From: Loktanella atrilutea
GTDB taxonomy: Bacteria; Pseudomonadota; Alphaproteobacteria; Rhodobacterales; Rhodobacteraceae
Assembly: GCF_900128995.1 (NCBI RefSeq)
Contig: NZ_FQUE01000001.1
Coordinates: 310,001-374,000 of the forward strand
DNA: 64,000 nt
Reading direction: 5' to 3'
The notes under the pieces are model-generated. The model was not told the DNA's origin. It saw only the letters and a list, made by a program, of their open reading frames with translations, and did not search any database. This document shows positions 8,798 to 18,167 of the stretch, one piece after another. Every line of letters begins with the position of its first letter. The stretch's first letter is position 1. The position numbers and the translations under genes are program-made.

Positions 8798-9412
8798 TCA
8801 GGTCAGGGCGATCTTGGCGCCCAGCAGGGCGAGGAGGGTACCGAAGCCGCGGTCGATCCACGCCTTGGCCCGCGCATAGGCGGCACGCGGGCGCGGCAGG
8901 GAAAAGACGCGGGCGACGACGAGATACCACAGTGTCTCGTTCACGAAGACGGCGGCGAGAATCGCGGCCTTCCACGCGAGCGGCGTGCCCGCGGGGATCA
9001 GGTTCACGAAGACCGCGCCGAAGAAGACGGCCGGTTTGGGGTTGCTGGCGAAGGTGAGGAAGCCGAACCGGATCGCCTGACCGGCAGAGCGCGGCGCCGC
9101 TTCCGTGTCGGGGCGGGCCATCGGCCGGGCGGCGTGGCGCCACATCTGTACCGCAAGGTAGATCAGGAAGGCGGCGCCGATGACCTTCAGCGCGACGAAA
9201 ACGGGCGGCAGCACCTCGAACACCAGCGCCAGCCCGGCCATCGCCGCCGTCGCCCAGAGCAGGGCACCGCAGCCGAAGCCGAGCGCCAGCGCTGCGGCCA
9301 CGCGAAAGCCTTCGGCCGCTGCGACCCGCAGGGCCACGACGAAGGACGGCCCCGGCGAGATCGCTGCCGCGAGGTGGATCAGCACGACCGTCGCGAAGGC
9401 CGCCAGCGTCAT
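8798..9412 (-). CDS. LysE/RhtB family amino-acid exporter
   Basis: This 204-residue membrane protein has the LysE/RhtB signature [19 protein letters not shown] near residues 19-36 and about six predicted transmembrane helices. The segment [20 protein letters not shown] at residues 118-137 is the second conserved part of the family. It likely exports an amino acid or derivative; the substrate cannot be deduced. The start codon overlaps the fabI stop as ATGA (9409-9412), showing translational coupling to fabI. Confidence 0.92.
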   Translation of the reverse strand: MTLAAFATVVLIHLAAAISPGPSFVVALRVAAAEGFRVAAALALGFGCGALLWATAAMAGLALVFEVLPPVFVALKVIGAAFLIYLAVQMWRHAARPMARPDTEAAPRSAGQAIRFGFLTFASNPKPAVFFGAVFVNLIPAGTPLAWKAAILAAVFVNETLWYLVVARVFSLPRPRAAYARAKAWIDRGFGTLLALLGAKIALT

Positions 9413-10215
9413 TCCTTGGTCACGTCCGGGGCATCGACGGCCTTCATGCCGACGACGTGGTAGCCCGCGTCGACGTGCAGCACCTCGCCGGTCACGGCGG
9501 ACCCGAGGTCGGACAGCAGGTAGAGCGCGGATTTGCCCACCTCCTCCTGCGTGACGGTGCGGCGCAGGGGGGCGTTGTATTCGTTCCACTTCATGATCAG
9601 GCGGAAGTCGCCGATGCCTGACGCGGCGAGCGTCTTGATCGTGCCTGCGGAAATGGCGTTCACGCGGATGCCGTCCTTGCCCAGATCCTCGGCCATGTAG
9701 CGGACGGAAGCTTCCAGTGCCGCCTTGGCGACGCCCATGACGTTGTAGTGCGGCATGACCTTTTCGGCACCGTAGTAAGTCAGCGTCAGGGCCGATCCGC
9801 CCTCGGTCATCATCGCGGCCGCGCGTTTCACGACGGCGGTAAAGGAGAAGACGGAGATGTCCATCGAGGTCAGGAAGTTCTGGCGCGAGGTGTCGACGTA
9901 GCGGCCGCGCAGCTCGTTCTTGTCGGAGAAGCCGATGGCGTGGACGATGAAGTCCATCGTGCCCCACTCCGCCTTGAGGCTGTCGAAGAGCGCATCGATC
10001 GACGCCTCGTCGCCCACGTCGCAGGGCAGGACCAGCGCGGACCCGAGCGAGGCGGCGAGCGGATCGACCCGTTTCTTCAGCGCATCGCCCTGGTAGGAAA
10101 AGGCAAGTTCCGCGCCTGCGTCGGACAGCGCCCGCGCAATCCCCCATGCAATCGATTTGTCGTTCGCCAGCCCCATGATGAGCCCGCGTTTTCCTGCCAT
10201 CAATTGCGACGTCAT
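9409..10215 (-). CDS. fabI: Enoyl-[acyl-carrier-protein] reductase (NADH)
   Basis: This enzyme catalyses the last step of each fatty-acid elongation cycle, reducing enoyl-ACP. The 268-residue short-chain dehydrogenase has the N-terminal [17 protein letters not shown] nucleotide loop and the FabI-specific catalytic pair Tyr157-x6-Lys164 in YNVMGVAK, with Tyr147 upstream. The [16 protein letters not shown] loop is also typical. ATG at 10213-10215 is used; a second ATG five codons later is possible. It is the first gene of a minus-strand run and diverges from pdxH across a 139-bp gap that must hold both promoters. Confidence 0.97.
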   Translation of the reverse strand: MTSQLMAGKRGLIMGLANDKSIAWGIARALSDAGAELAFSYQGDALKKRVDPLAASLGSALVLPCDVGDEASIDALFDSLKAEWGTMDFIVHAIGFSDKNELRGRYVDTSRQNFLTSMDISVFSFTAVVKRAAAMMTEGGSALTLTYYGAEKVMPHYNVMGVAKAALEASVRYMAEDLGKDGIRVNAISAGTIKTLAASGIGDFRLIMKWNEYNAPLRRTVTQEEVGKSALYLLSDLGSAVTGEVLHVDAGYHVVGMKAVDAPDVTKE

Positions 10216-10354
10216 CCTGATCTGTCCTTGGGGTAAGCAACGGAGTTGCTGCCGGGTTTAGGCGATGAGCCGCCCTGCTTCAAGCGCCGGCGCACCGACA
10301 CGGCCTTGTGAGCGGTCGATGCCTCCCTTAGAAGATCGAAATGAAGGCGGGACC

Positions 10355-10963
10355 ATGAACGACAGAGACGGCATCTTCGCGGGCGACGACCCTTTCGTGC
10401 TGGCACGGGACTGGCTGGACCATGCCCGCCGGACCGAGGTGAACGATCCGGACGCGGTCGCCCTTGCCACGGTCGACCCGGACGGCATGCCCAACGTGCG
10501 GATCGTCCTGCTGCGCCGGATCGAGGACGCGGCCTTCGTCTTCTTCACCAACTACGACAGCGCCAAGGGGCGCGAGATCGCGACCTCCGGCAAGGCGGCT
10601 TTCGTCATGCACTGGAAGTCCCTGCGCCGCCAGATCAGGGTGCGCGGCACCGTCACGCGCGAGGACGGGCCGCAGGCGGATGCCTATTACGCGGGACGCG
10701 CGCTCGACAGCCGCCTCGGGGCGTGGGCCTCGGCACAGTCCAATCCGTTGGCCAACCGTGCCGTTCTGATGGACAAATTGGAGAAGATGCGCCAGACTTT
10801 CGGGGACGCGCCGGATCGTCCCCCGTTCTGGGGTGGTTTCAGGATCGTGCCGGAGGCCGTCGAATTCTGGGCGGATGGCCCCAACCGGCTGCACGACCGA
10901 TTTCGATGGACCCGGGGCGCGGGCACGACCGGCGGGTGGGACATCACCCGACTGTCGCCGTGA
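10355..10963 (+). CDS. pdxH: Pyridoxamine 5'-phosphate oxidase
   Basis: PdxH is an FMN enzyme that oxidises pyridoxine or pyridoxamine phosphate to pyridoxal phosphate. The 202-residue protein contains the conserved [30 protein letters not shown] region near the N-terminus, where flavin phosphate contacts lie. It ends with the signature [17 protein letters not shown] region. The ATG at 10355 follows AAGGCGG at good spacing; the longer frame from 10265 would add an unsupported extension. It is divergent from fabI. Confidence 0.96.
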   Translation: MNDRDGIFAGDDPFVLARDWLDHARRTEVNDPDAVALATVDPDGMPNVRIVLLRRIEDAAFVFFTNYDSAKGREIATSGKAAFVMHWKSLRRQIRVRGTVTREDGPQADAYYAGRALDSRLGAWASAQSNPLANRAVLMDKLEKMRQTFGDAPDRPPFWGGFRIVPEAVEFWADGPNRLHDRFRWTRGAGTTGGWDITRLSP

Positions 10964-11009
10964 CATACGCCGCCGGGGCCGGGGCGATCCGGCCGCGACC
11001 GACAAACGA

Positions 11010-11036
11010 GGGGGCCGCCCGCTTGCGTCGGCCCCC
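11010..11036 (+). terminator. GC hairpin between pdxH and the cold-shock gene
   Basis: An 8-bp stem (GGGGGCCG at 11010-11017 with CGGCCCCC at 11029-11036) closes an 11-base loop. There is no T-run, so it may end pdxH transcripts weakly. It may instead act as structure in the leader of the cold-shock mRNA, which starts at 11057. Confidence 0.4.
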
Positions 11037-11056
11037 GCAGGAGCGAGATTGAAGAC

Positions 11057-11581
11057 ATGGACTCCGACGATTCCACCAGTACGGTGACCGGTCAGGTCAA
11101 GTGGTTCGATCCCGCCAAGGGGTTCGGATTCGTCCTGCGCGATGGCGGCGGGCCGGATGTGCTGCTGCACGCCAATGTCCTGCGCAACTTCGGTCAGGGG
11201 TCCGTGGCAGAGGGCGCGCGGGTCGAGATGTCCGTCGTCAGCACGCCCCGCGGGTCGCAAGCCGACCGCATCCTGTCGATCAGCCCGCCGGACCATGTGA
11301 ACCTCGTGCCACTGGCCGACATGGAGGACGTGACCGCCGAGGATATCGCCCGCTGCCCGCTGGAACCGGCGCGCATCAAGTGGTTCGACAAGTCCAAGGG
11401 CTTCGGTTTCGCAAACGTGTTTGGCCAGTCCGACGACATCTTCGTACATATCGAGGTGTTGCGGCGGAGCGGTTTCGCCGACCTCGCCACCGGCGAGGCG
11501 GTCAGCCTGCGCGTGATGCAGGGACGCCGCGGGCGCATGGCGATCGAGGTGATGTCATGGGATTCGGGATTGAAGGCATGA
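11057..11581 (+). CDS. Double cold-shock-domain protein
   Basis: This 174-residue protein carries two cold-shock domains that bind single-stranded RNA or DNA. The first spans about residues 11-75 (GQVKWFDPAKGFGFVLRDGG, RNP1 KGFGFV) and the second about 105-168 (ARIKWFDKSKGFGFANVFGQ, RNP1 KGFGFA, then DDIFVHIEVLRRSGF, RNP2-like). Single-domain Csp proteins are about 70 residues, so this is the tandem form common in Alphaproteobacteria. The ATG at 11057 has GGAGCGAGA upstream. Its stop overlaps the start of the DUF192 gene as ATGA (11578-11581). Confidence 0.95.
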   Translation: MDSDDSTSTVTGQVKWFDPAKGFGFVLRDGGGPDVLLHANVLRNFGQGSVAEGARVEMSVVSTPRGSQADRILSISPPDHVNLVPLADMEDVTAEDIARCPLEPARIKWFDKSKGFGFANVFGQSDDIFVHIEVLRRSGFADLATGEAVSLRVMQGRRGRMAIEVMSWDSGLKA

Positions 11582-12051
11582 GAGCAATGATTGCGGCGGC
11601 GCTTGTCTGCGGCGGGTTGACGACCGGTGGCATGGCGCGGGCGGGTTGTGCCGCCGATGCGGTGACGCTGAAGGGCGACTTCGGTCAGGCCCGCTTTGCC
11701 GTCGCTGTGGCCGACGATGCCGCGGGCCGGGCCAAGGGGCTGATGAACGTGCCGGAGATGCCGACAATGACGGGCATGCTTTTCGTCTACGAGGAACCGC
11801 AGGTCGCGAGCTTCTGGATGCGCAACACGCTGATCCCGCTCGACATGATCTTCGCGGACGAGACGGGGGTGGTTCAGTCGGTCCACGCCAAGGCCGTGCC
11901 GCTGGACGAGACGCCGATCTTCGGCGGCGAGGCGATCAAGTACGTGCTCGAGATCAACGGCGGCCTTGCGGGGCGGCTGGGCATCGCGCCCGGCGCCGTG
12001 ATGCAGCACCCGGCGATCGGCCCGGATCCGGCGCTGCCCTGCACCGACTGA
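11578..12051 (+). CDS. DUF192 family exported protein
   Basis: This 157-residue protein has a signal peptide (MRAMIAAALVCGGLTTGGMARA) and a single DUF192 domain. The domain shows RAKGLMNVPEMPTMTGMLFV, the SFWMRNTLIPLDMIFAD segment and a C-terminal EINGGLAGRLGI. DUF192 proteins are small secreted or lipid-anchored beta-barrel proteins of unknown role. I chose the ATG that overlaps the cold-shock stop (ATGA); an in-frame ATG seven codons earlier exists. Linkage of a tandem cold-shock gene to DUF192 looks like a stable two-gene unit here. Confidence 0.92.
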   Translation: MRAMIAAALVCGGLTTGGMARAGCAADAVTLKGDFGQARFAVAVADDAAGRAKGLMNVPEMPTMTGMLFVYEEPQVASFWMRNTLIPLDMIFADETGVVQSVHAKAVPLDETPIFGGEAIKYVLEINGGLAGRLGIAPGAVMQHPAIGPDPALPCTD

Positions 12052-12099
12052 TTTTGTGCTTTCCAACCGGCCGCAGGCTCGCTATGGCTGCGCTTGGTT

Positions 12100-12176
12100 C
12101 GGGGCGTAGCGCAGCCTGGTAGCGCATCTGTTTTGGGAACAGAGGGTCGTAGGTTCGAATCCTATCGCCCCGACCA
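12100..12176 (+). tRNA. tRNA-Pro (anticodon TGG)
   Basis: A complete 77-base tRNA with encoded CCA end. The acceptor stem is CGGGGCG (12100-12106) with CGCCCCG (12166-12172), then ACCA. The anticodon stem is TCTGT (12127-12131) with ACAGA (12139-12143), loop TTTGGGA, so the anticodon is TGG at 12134-12136. The T-arm GGTTCGAATCC is intact. No phage or island attachment duplication is visible downstream. Confidence 0.97.
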
Positions 12177-12241
12177 GTTACCTTAAAGATCGATAGGATG
12201 AAGGTTCGCGCCGGTTCGGCACTGGCCGTCGCCGTAACGCA

Positions 12242-13906
12242 TCAGACCTTCTCGGCGAGGCGGCTTTCGAGCAGATCGCCGGATTCCGTCAGGATCGGGT
12301 GGGCGACCATCGAAAAGGCCGTGTTCACGAATTTCAGGGCGCGCAGCGTTTCCTGGTGGATGTTGCTGGTCTCGATGCTGTCGGCACGACCGTCTTGCAG
12401 ACGGCGCAGGTGCTGGCGCTGCAGGTTCTGTTCGATGGTCCGCACCTTCTCCTTCTGCGCGACGAGTTCGCGCGCTTCGGCGGGGTTCGAGGTCATCATC
12501 ACGCTTAGCGCCAGTTGCACGTTGGCCTGCACGCGGTCATGAAAGCTGCCGATTTCGGCCGAGCCCTGCTCCGAGAACGACAGCCCCTCCGCGTTTAGCC
12601 GGCGAGCCAGATGCACCATGTTTCTGGCGATCATGTCCGCCGCACCCTCGATGTTCACGGCGACGGTGGACAGGTGCAGCGACCGGTCGGCCGCCGCCTT
12701 GTGAAGGTCGGTGCGGTGCAGTTGCGCCAGATAGAGCTTCAGGTCGAAATGCATGGACCGGACCGCGGCGGCCTGCTTCGTGATCCGGTCGGCGGTGTCC
12801 TTGTCCCATGCGTGATAGATCGCCTCGCTCGATCGTAGCATCGTCTCGGTGATCTCGCCCATGTGCATGATTTCCCGCGCCGCACAGGACAGCGCGCGGT
12901 CGGGGTGGGCCAGTGCGGCGGGGTCGAGCGCCGTCATGGGGCCATCGGGGGCGGCCGGGTCCGGGCGCCGGGGCATCGCGGCCTCGGCCGTGCGCATGAC
13001 GGGCGACAGCAGGGGCAGGGCGACGAGGGCCACGACGAGGTTGAACGCGAGGTGCAGGTTGATGACGACCGCGGCCTCCGTCGCGCCAAGCCAGGCCAGT
13101 GACGGCTGCGCCAGCGTCAGGCTGGACAGCGCCAGCGCCGCGCCGCCGCCCCGGATCGCGAGGTTCGACACCACGATGCGCCGCGCCTCGACCGGGGCGG
13201 CATAGGTCAGCAGGTAGGCGATCAATGAGCCGCCGAGGTTGGCGCCCAGCACCATCGCCACGGCCGCCGACTGCGGCAGCAGGCCCTGCGCCACCAGCGT
13301 CACGAACAGCAGCACCGCGGCGACACTGGAATGCACCACCCAGGCGAAGCCCGCGCCAATCAGGAAAGCGGTCAGGATGTCGCGGCCCAGATACTGCATC
13401 ACCGCCGCCGCCCCGGCGCTGTCGACCAGCGGCGCGGTCGCGGCCCGGATCATGTCCAGCGACAGAAAGATCAGCGCGAGCCCGATCAGGATGCGCCCGG
13501 TCTGCCGCAGGCGCTGGCTTGGACTGCGCATGAAAAGGCCGACACCGGCCAGCAGCAGAAGGGGTTCCAGCGCCGACAGCCGGACCAGCAGGATCTTGGC
13601 CACGACCGCAGATCCGATGTCGGCGCCCAGCAGGATCGCCAGCCCGACCGCCGCCGCCACCGCGCCCGAGGCCACGAAGCCGGTGACCAGAATGGCCACG
13701 GCGGTCGAGCTTTGGAGCAGGATGGCCGAAGCGACGCCCGTTCCGGCGGCGAGCAGGCGGCTGCGTACCGACCGGCGCAGCCATTGCCGCAACTCCACGA
13801 CGAAGGCCCGTTCCACACCGGTGCGGACGAGGCGCACCGACCAGATCAGCAGCGCCGCGGCGCCGGCGATACGGACGATGAACAGCACGAGGTTCGGGTC
13901 TTGCAT
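12242..13906 (-). CDS. Na/Pi cotransporter family protein with C-terminal PhoU-like domain
   Basis: This 554-residue protein has the duplicated NptA/PNaS membrane core: repeat one with LLQSSTAVAILVTGFVASG around residues 64-82, repeat two with WVVHSSVAAVLLFVTLVAQ around 190-208. About eight to nine helices precede residue 310. The C-terminal 230 residues are helical and PhoU-like (AREIMHMGEITETMLRSSEA onward), thought to sense or tune phosphate flux. It ends 144 bases from the phosphatase gene on the same strand, which raises the possibility that it handles phosphate set free by that enzyme. Direction of transport is not decided by sequence. Confidence 0.92.
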   Translation of the reverse strand: MQDPNLVLFIVRIAGAAALLIWSVRLVRTGVERAFVVELRQWLRRSVRSRLLAAGTGVASAILLQSSTAVAILVTGFVASGAVAAAVGLAILLGADIGSAVVAKILLVRLSALEPLLLLAGVGLFMRSPSQRLRQTGRILIGLALIFLSLDMIRAATAPLVDSAGAAAVMQYLGRDILTAFLIGAGFAWVVHSSVAAVLLFVTLVAQGLLPQSAAVAMVLGANLGGSLIAYLLTYAAPVEARRIVVSNLAIRGGGAALALSSLTLAQPSLAWLGATEAAVVINLHLAFNLVVALVALPLLSPVMRTAEAAMPRRPDPAAPDGPMTALDPAALAHPDRALSCAAREIMHMGEITETMLRSSEAIYHAWDKDTADRITKQAAAVRSMHFDLKLYLAQLHRTDLHKAAADRSLHLSTVAVNIEGAADMIARNMVHLARRLNAEGLSFSEQGSAEIGSFHDRVQANVQLALSVMMTSNPAEARELVAQKEKVRTIEQNLQRQHLRRLQDGRADSIETSNIHQETLRALKFVNTAFSMVAHPILTESGDLLESRLAEKV

Positions 13907-14050
13907 GGTCGCTTTCTACGGCACGGCGCCGACACAGGATCTTGGGGTCGCATGACGGCCTTGGTAGAGACTATTCCCAACGGCGAAACACGCAAGGCCG
14001 TGCCACGGGACGGATCGGCGTCCGGGCGCCCGGTCCCGCCGCCCGCCGGA

Positions 14051-14854
14051 TCAGACCTCCCAATAGGCCAGATCGTCGAGGCGTGTCAGGCGCAGGATCT
14101 CGTCATAGGTGCCGGGCCGCGCGCCGGCGACGGGGGCGGGCAGGGTGATCCGGTCGTCGAGGGGAAAGGCGAGGACCTGCCCGCCCGCCTGCTCGATCAG
14201 GCAATAGGCGGCCATGCAGTCCCATGCGCTCATCCGCGGTTCAAGGTAGCCCACCAGACGACCCGCCGCGACCCATGCCAGCATCAGCGCCCCCGATCCA
14301 TAGCGGGTCCAGCTGGCCCCGGCGGCCATCAGGTCCGCCAGCATGGTGCCGACCTTGTCCGCCGCAACGCGGTCGTTTGCCCCGATGCCCAGCAGGCCCG
14401 TCGTCAGGTCCAGTGTCGGGGCCACCCGCACCGGCGCGCCGTTCAGCCGGGTGGGCACGCCGCGGGCGGCGGTGAAGGTCTCGCCCAGCACGGGTGCGAC
14501 GATCACGCCGATCACCGGGCCGTCCGCATCGCAGGCCCCGATCGAAACGCACCATCCGGGCAAGCCCGCAAGGAACGGCGCCGTGCCGTCGATGGGGTCG
14601 ATCACCCAGGTCAGGCCGGAGGTGCCGGCGCTTATCCCGTGCTCTTCGCCCAGAAGGGCATCATCGGGAAAGGCGGCGGACAGGGCGTCGCGGATCAGGG
14701 TCTCGACCTCTCGGTCGGCTTCCGACACCATGTCCTGCAGGGTGCGCTTGGCCTCTACATGCAGGGTGTCGCGGTCGTGGAAATAGCGGAGAGCGAGCGC
14801 CCCCGCGCGGGTGGCGATCTGGGTGGCGACGGTCAGGCGGTGGGTCAGGTCCAT
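14051..14854 (-). CDS. Inositol monophosphatase family phosphatase
   Basis: This 267-residue member of the Mg-dependent, Li-sensitive phosphomonoesterase family has the metal ligands in LLGEEHG (about Glu70), WVIDPIDGTAPF (Asp86 and Asp89) and MSAWDCMAAYCLIEQAGG near residue 205-225. The family hydrolyses inositol phosphate, histidinol phosphate, PAP or sugar phosphates. It sits 8 bases after the ATPase gene of an AfuABC-type transporter, in the same direction. I therefore infer that it removes phosphate from an imported phosphorylated sugar. Annotation as SuhB, HisN or CysQ would be unsupported. Confidence 0.88.
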   Translation of the reverse strand: MDLTHRLTVATQIATRAGALALRYFHDRDTLHVEAKRTLQDMVSEADREVETLIRDALSAAFPDDALLGEEHGISAGTSGLTWVIDPIDGTAPFLAGLPGWCVSIGACDADGPVIGVIVAPVLGETFTAARGVPTRLNGAPVRVAPTLDLTTGLLGIGANDRVAADKVGTMLADLMAAGASWTRYGSGALMLAWVAAGRLVGYLEPRMSAWDCMAAYCLIEQAGGQVLAFPLDDRITLPAPVAGARPGTYDEILRLTRLDDLAYWEV

Positions 14855-14862
14855 GGTGTCTT

Positions 14863-15918
14863 TCAGGCGATGAGGGCGAGGCCGCGCGGGCGAAAGCCGA
14901 GCGAGACGGGCGTTCCGGGCCGGAGGGGCGCATGCCCTTCGGCGTCGATGGCGAAAAGCAGGCCGACATCGGTTTCGATCTCGTATTCCAGATGATCGCC
15001 AAGGTAGGCGGAAGAGACGATTTTGCCGCCGAAGGGCCCGTTGCCTTCCTGCAGGGTGATCGCATTGGCCCGGACGGAGAGCTGTGCGGGGCCGGGGGCC
15101 GCGTCACGCGCCGGGACGGTCTGCGTCAGCCCGCCGACCCGGACGGTCGCCATCCCGTCCGCGACGCGGTCGACCTCGCAAGGGACGACGTTCGCCTCGC
15201 CGATGAAGTCGGCGATGAAATCCGATGCGGGCTGCTCGTAGAGGGCGCGCGGCGTGCCTTCCTGCGCGATGCGGCCGTCCTGCATGACGACGATCCGGTC
15301 GGAGACGGCCAGCGCCTCCTCCTGATCGTGGGTGACGTAGACGGCGGTGAAGCCAAGCCGCTGCTGCAGGTCCCGGATCTCGGTCCGGACCCGGCGGCGC
15401 AGGCGGGCGTCGAGGTTCGACAGCGGCTCGTCCAGCAGCAGGACCTGCGGTTCCAGCACCAGCGCGCGGGCGACGGCGACCCGCTGCTGCTGCCCGCCGG
15501 ACAGTTCCGAGGGCAGCCGTTCGCCCATCCCGTCGAGACCGACGAGGCCAAGGCCCCGGTCCGCCGCATCCCGTGCCGGCCCCGCCTTCATGCCACCCGA
15601 TTCAAGGCCATAGGCCACGTTCTGTGCTATGGTCATGTGGGGGAAGAGCGCGTAGGACTGGAACACCATCGACACGTCGCGCCGGTTGGCGGGCAGGCGG
15701 GTCACGTCCTCTCCGCCGATCAGGATGCGCCCCGCAGACGGGCTTTCGAGCCCGGCGAGCATCCGCAGCGTCGTCGTCTTGCCGCAGCCCGACGGCCCCA
15801 GCAGCGTCACCAGTTCGCCCGGTTCGATCCGCAGCGTGAGATCGGGGATCGCGGTGAAGCCGCCGAAGTCCTTGCGCACGTGCTCGAATGCGACGGCGCC
15901 GCGTCTGGGGGATGTCAT
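14863..15918 (-). CDS. ABC transporter ATP-binding protein (FbpC/AfuC, PotA-like)
   Basis: This 351-residue ATPase has Walker A GPSGCGKTT, signature LSGGQQQR, Walker B VLLLDEPLSNLD and the H-loop VYVTHDQEEA. A C-terminal TOBE-type domain follows from about residue 240. It belongs to the polyamine / Fe3+ / sugar-phosphate importer class. Its start overlaps the permease stop as ATGA (15915-15918), so stoichiometric co-translation is likely. The partner permease and binding protein lie immediately upstream; the phosphatase follows. Confidence 0.94.
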   Translation of the reverse strand: MTSPRRGAVAFEHVRKDFGGFTAIPDLTLRIEPGELVTLLGPSGCGKTTTLRMLAGLESPSAGRILIGGEDVTRLPANRRDVSMVFQSYALFPHMTIAQNVAYGLESGGMKAGPARDAADRGLGLVGLDGMGERLPSELSGGQQQRVAVARALVLEPQVLLLDEPLSNLDARLRRRVRTEIRDLQQRLGFTAVYVTHDQEEALAVSDRIVVMQDGRIAQEGTPRALYEQPASDFIADFIGEANVVPCEVDRVADGMATVRVGGLTQTVPARDAAPGPAQLSVRANAITLQEGNGPFGGKIVSSAYLGDHLEYEIETDVGLLFAIDAEGHAPLRPGTPVSLGFRPRGLALIA

Positions 15919-18110
15919 GCCTGCACCTCTTTCGGTCGTTTCTGGACGGCGGGCTCAATCTGGCGCCGCAGGCGGCGTTCGCCGACCAGCAGCTGGAATG
16001 TCCCGATCACGGCGATCATCACGACGATCAGGACAGAGGAATAGGCGATCGCGATGCCGTATTCGCCGTTTTCGACCAGACCCACGATATAGGCCGTCGC
16101 CATGTTGTATTTCGCCGAGACGAGGAAGATCACGGCAGAGATCGAGGTGATCGCCCGCACGAAGGAATAGACCAGTGCCGCGAGGATCGCGGGGCGCAGC
16201 AGCGGCAGGATCACCCGGCGCAGGGTGCGCGGGCTGGACGCGCCGAGGGTCAGCGACGCCTCGTCGAGCGAGGCATCCAGCTGCGCCATCGCCGCGACGC
16301 CGCCGCGCACGCCGACGGGCATGTTGCGGAAGACGAAGCAGAAGATCAGGATCATCGCCGTGCCGGTCATCTGCACGGGCGGCAGGTTGAAGGCCATGAT
16401 GTAGCTGATGCCGATGACCGTGCCGGGGATGGCAAAGCTCATCATCAGGGCGAATTCGAAGATGCCGCGCCCGGGGAACCTTTGCCGCACGATCAGCCAA
16501 GCCGTCAGCAGCCCCACGGCCGCCGTCAGCGGTGCCGCGATCAGCGCGATCTTCATCGTGGTCCAGAAGCTGTTCCACGCCACACCGGTCCAGACGAACC
16601 CGCCTTGCCAACCGACCGAGAAGGCACGGGTGTAGTGTTCCAGCGTCAGGGTGTGGTCGAGGCCCCAGATCTTCACGAAGCCGCCGAACAGGATCAGCCC
16701 GTAGACGAAGACGGTGAAGGCGGCCCAGAGGAACACCACGACGGTCACCGGCCACGCAACACGGCGGGGCAGGGCGGCGTGACGGCCGCCGTCGCCCTTG
16801 CCCGACACGGTGGCAAAGTTGCGCCGCCCCAGCCACAGCCGCTGCGCAAGGAAAGCCGACAGGGTGAAGCCCAGCAGCACCGTCGCCAGCACGGCAGCGC
16901 GGGCGGGGTCGTGCTGGGCGCCGACGACGGCGAAGAAGATCTCGGTCGACAGCACGCCGCCGTTGCCGCCCAGCACAAGCGGGTTGCCGAAGTCGGCCAT
17001 CGACTCGATGAAGCTGATCAGGAAGGCGTTGGCGATCCCCGGCGCCATCAACGGCAGCGACACGCGGCGGAATGTCCGCCAGCGCGACGCGCGCATGGTC
17101 TGGCTCGCCTCTTCCATCGACGGGCTGACGCCTTCGACCACGCCGATCAGCACGAGGAAGGAGATCGGCGTGAAGGACAGCATCTGCGCGATCCAGATGC
17201 CGGTCAGACCATAGAGCCAGCGGCCCAGCTCCCACCCCGTCACATCCTCGATGAACTGCGTGACGAAGCCGGCGCGGCCCAGCATCAGCGTCAGGGCGAG
17301 GCCGATGACGAAGGGCGGCGTGATGATCGGCAGCACCGTCAGCAGCCGCAGCCCGGTCTTGAACGGCACCCGCATCCGCGTCGCCACCAGTGCAAAGGCC
17401 AGCCCGAGCAGCGTCGTGCCGGTCGCCGTGGACAACGCCAGAAAGAACGTCCGCCACGCCACGCCGCAGCCGCCCGATCCGAAAAGGCAGCGCAGGCTCC
17501 AGATCTTGGGGTCGCCGATGTTGCGGGCGACACCTGCGGAGGTGAACGAGCCGTCGAAGTCCTGAAACGCGCCGGTGAACATCGACACCAGCGGATAGAA
17601 GACGAAGAGCGCCACCAAGCCGATCAGCAGGGTGATCGACCCCAGCACGAAGGCATCGCCCTTCAGCGCCCCGCGCTCTGCCAGACCGTAGGCGATGAGC
17701 CCGGCGAAGCAGAGCAGGATCCCGATGGCCCCGGCGCCGAAGGCCTGCTGACCTCCGACGTCTCCCAAAGCCTTCAGTGCGGCCCAGTTCCAGCCGCGCA
17801 GGCCGACGGACAGTCCCTGCGTCATCATCCACGCGATGCCGGCTGCCCCAAGGATTGCCAGCCAGCCACCCCGCCGCGCGGGTGGCAGGGTCAGCCGCAG
17901 CAGCGCGGCGGCCAGAAGCATCACCGGCACTGGCCAGAGCCACCACTGACCCAGTTGTGCGACCCCGGGCCAGACGCGGGCGTCGGTCAGGTAATCGCCG
18001 ACCCATCCAAGGCCGAAAAACCCGCTGCGCAGGCGATACCACGGCAGGATGACGAAAGAGATCAGGGCGGCCAGCAGCAGCAGGTCCAGCCGGCGGTTGT
18101 CGCGGATCAT
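15915..18110 (-). CDS. Fused two-domain ABC permease (FbpB/AfuB type)
   Basis: The 731-residue permease contains two complete BPD_transp_1 halves. The first EAA loop is EEASQTMRASRWRTFRRVSL and the second is DEASLTLGASSPRTLRRVIL, each ending in LPLxxPxI. Several extra N-terminal helices (before about residue 175) precede the first half. Fused permeases of about 690-730 residues are typical of AfuB/FbpB importers. It lies 57 bases after the binding-protein gene and overlaps the ATPase gene by four bases. No frame break is seen. Confidence 0.94.
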   Translation of the reverse strand: MIRDNRRLDLLLLAALISFVILPWYRLRSGFFGLGWVGDYLTDARVWPGVAQLGQWWLWPVPVMLLAAALLRLTLPPARRGGWLAILGAAGIAWMMTQGLSVGLRGWNWAALKALGDVGGQQAFGAGAIGILLCFAGLIAYGLAERGALKGDAFVLGSITLLIGLVALFVFYPLVSMFTGAFQDFDGSFTSAGVARNIGDPKIWSLRCLFGSGGCGVAWRTFFLALSTATGTTLLGLAFALVATRMRVPFKTGLRLLTVLPIITPPFVIGLALTLMLGRAGFVTQFIEDVTGWELGRWLYGLTGIWIAQMLSFTPISFLVLIGVVEGVSPSMEEASQTMRASRWRTFRRVSLPLMAPGIANAFLISFIESMADFGNPLVLGGNGGVLSTEIFFAVVGAQHDPARAAVLATVLLGFTLSAFLAQRLWLGRRNFATVSGKGDGGRHAALPRRVAWPVTVVVFLWAAFTVFVYGLILFGGFVKIWGLDHTLTLEHYTRAFSVGWQGGFVWTGVAWNSFWTTMKIALIAAPLTAAVGLLTAWLIVRQRFPGRGIFEFALMMSFAIPGTVIGISYIMAFNLPPVQMTGTAMILIFCFVFRNMPVGVRGGVAAMAQLDASLDEASLTLGASSPRTLRRVILPLLRPAILAALVYSFVRAITSISAVIFLVSAKYNMATAYIVGLVENGEYGIAIAYSSVLIVVMIAVIGTFQLLVGERRLRRQIEPAVQKRPKEVQA

Positions 18111-18167
18111 CGGATGGTCTTTCGCGGAAGGGTCGAAGAGGGCGCGAGCGCCCTCTCCATTCAGGCC

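Noticed and set aside
12100-12241. Integration site or genomic island at tRNA-Pro
   Set aside because: No integrase, no repeat of the tRNA 3' end and no change in composition follow.
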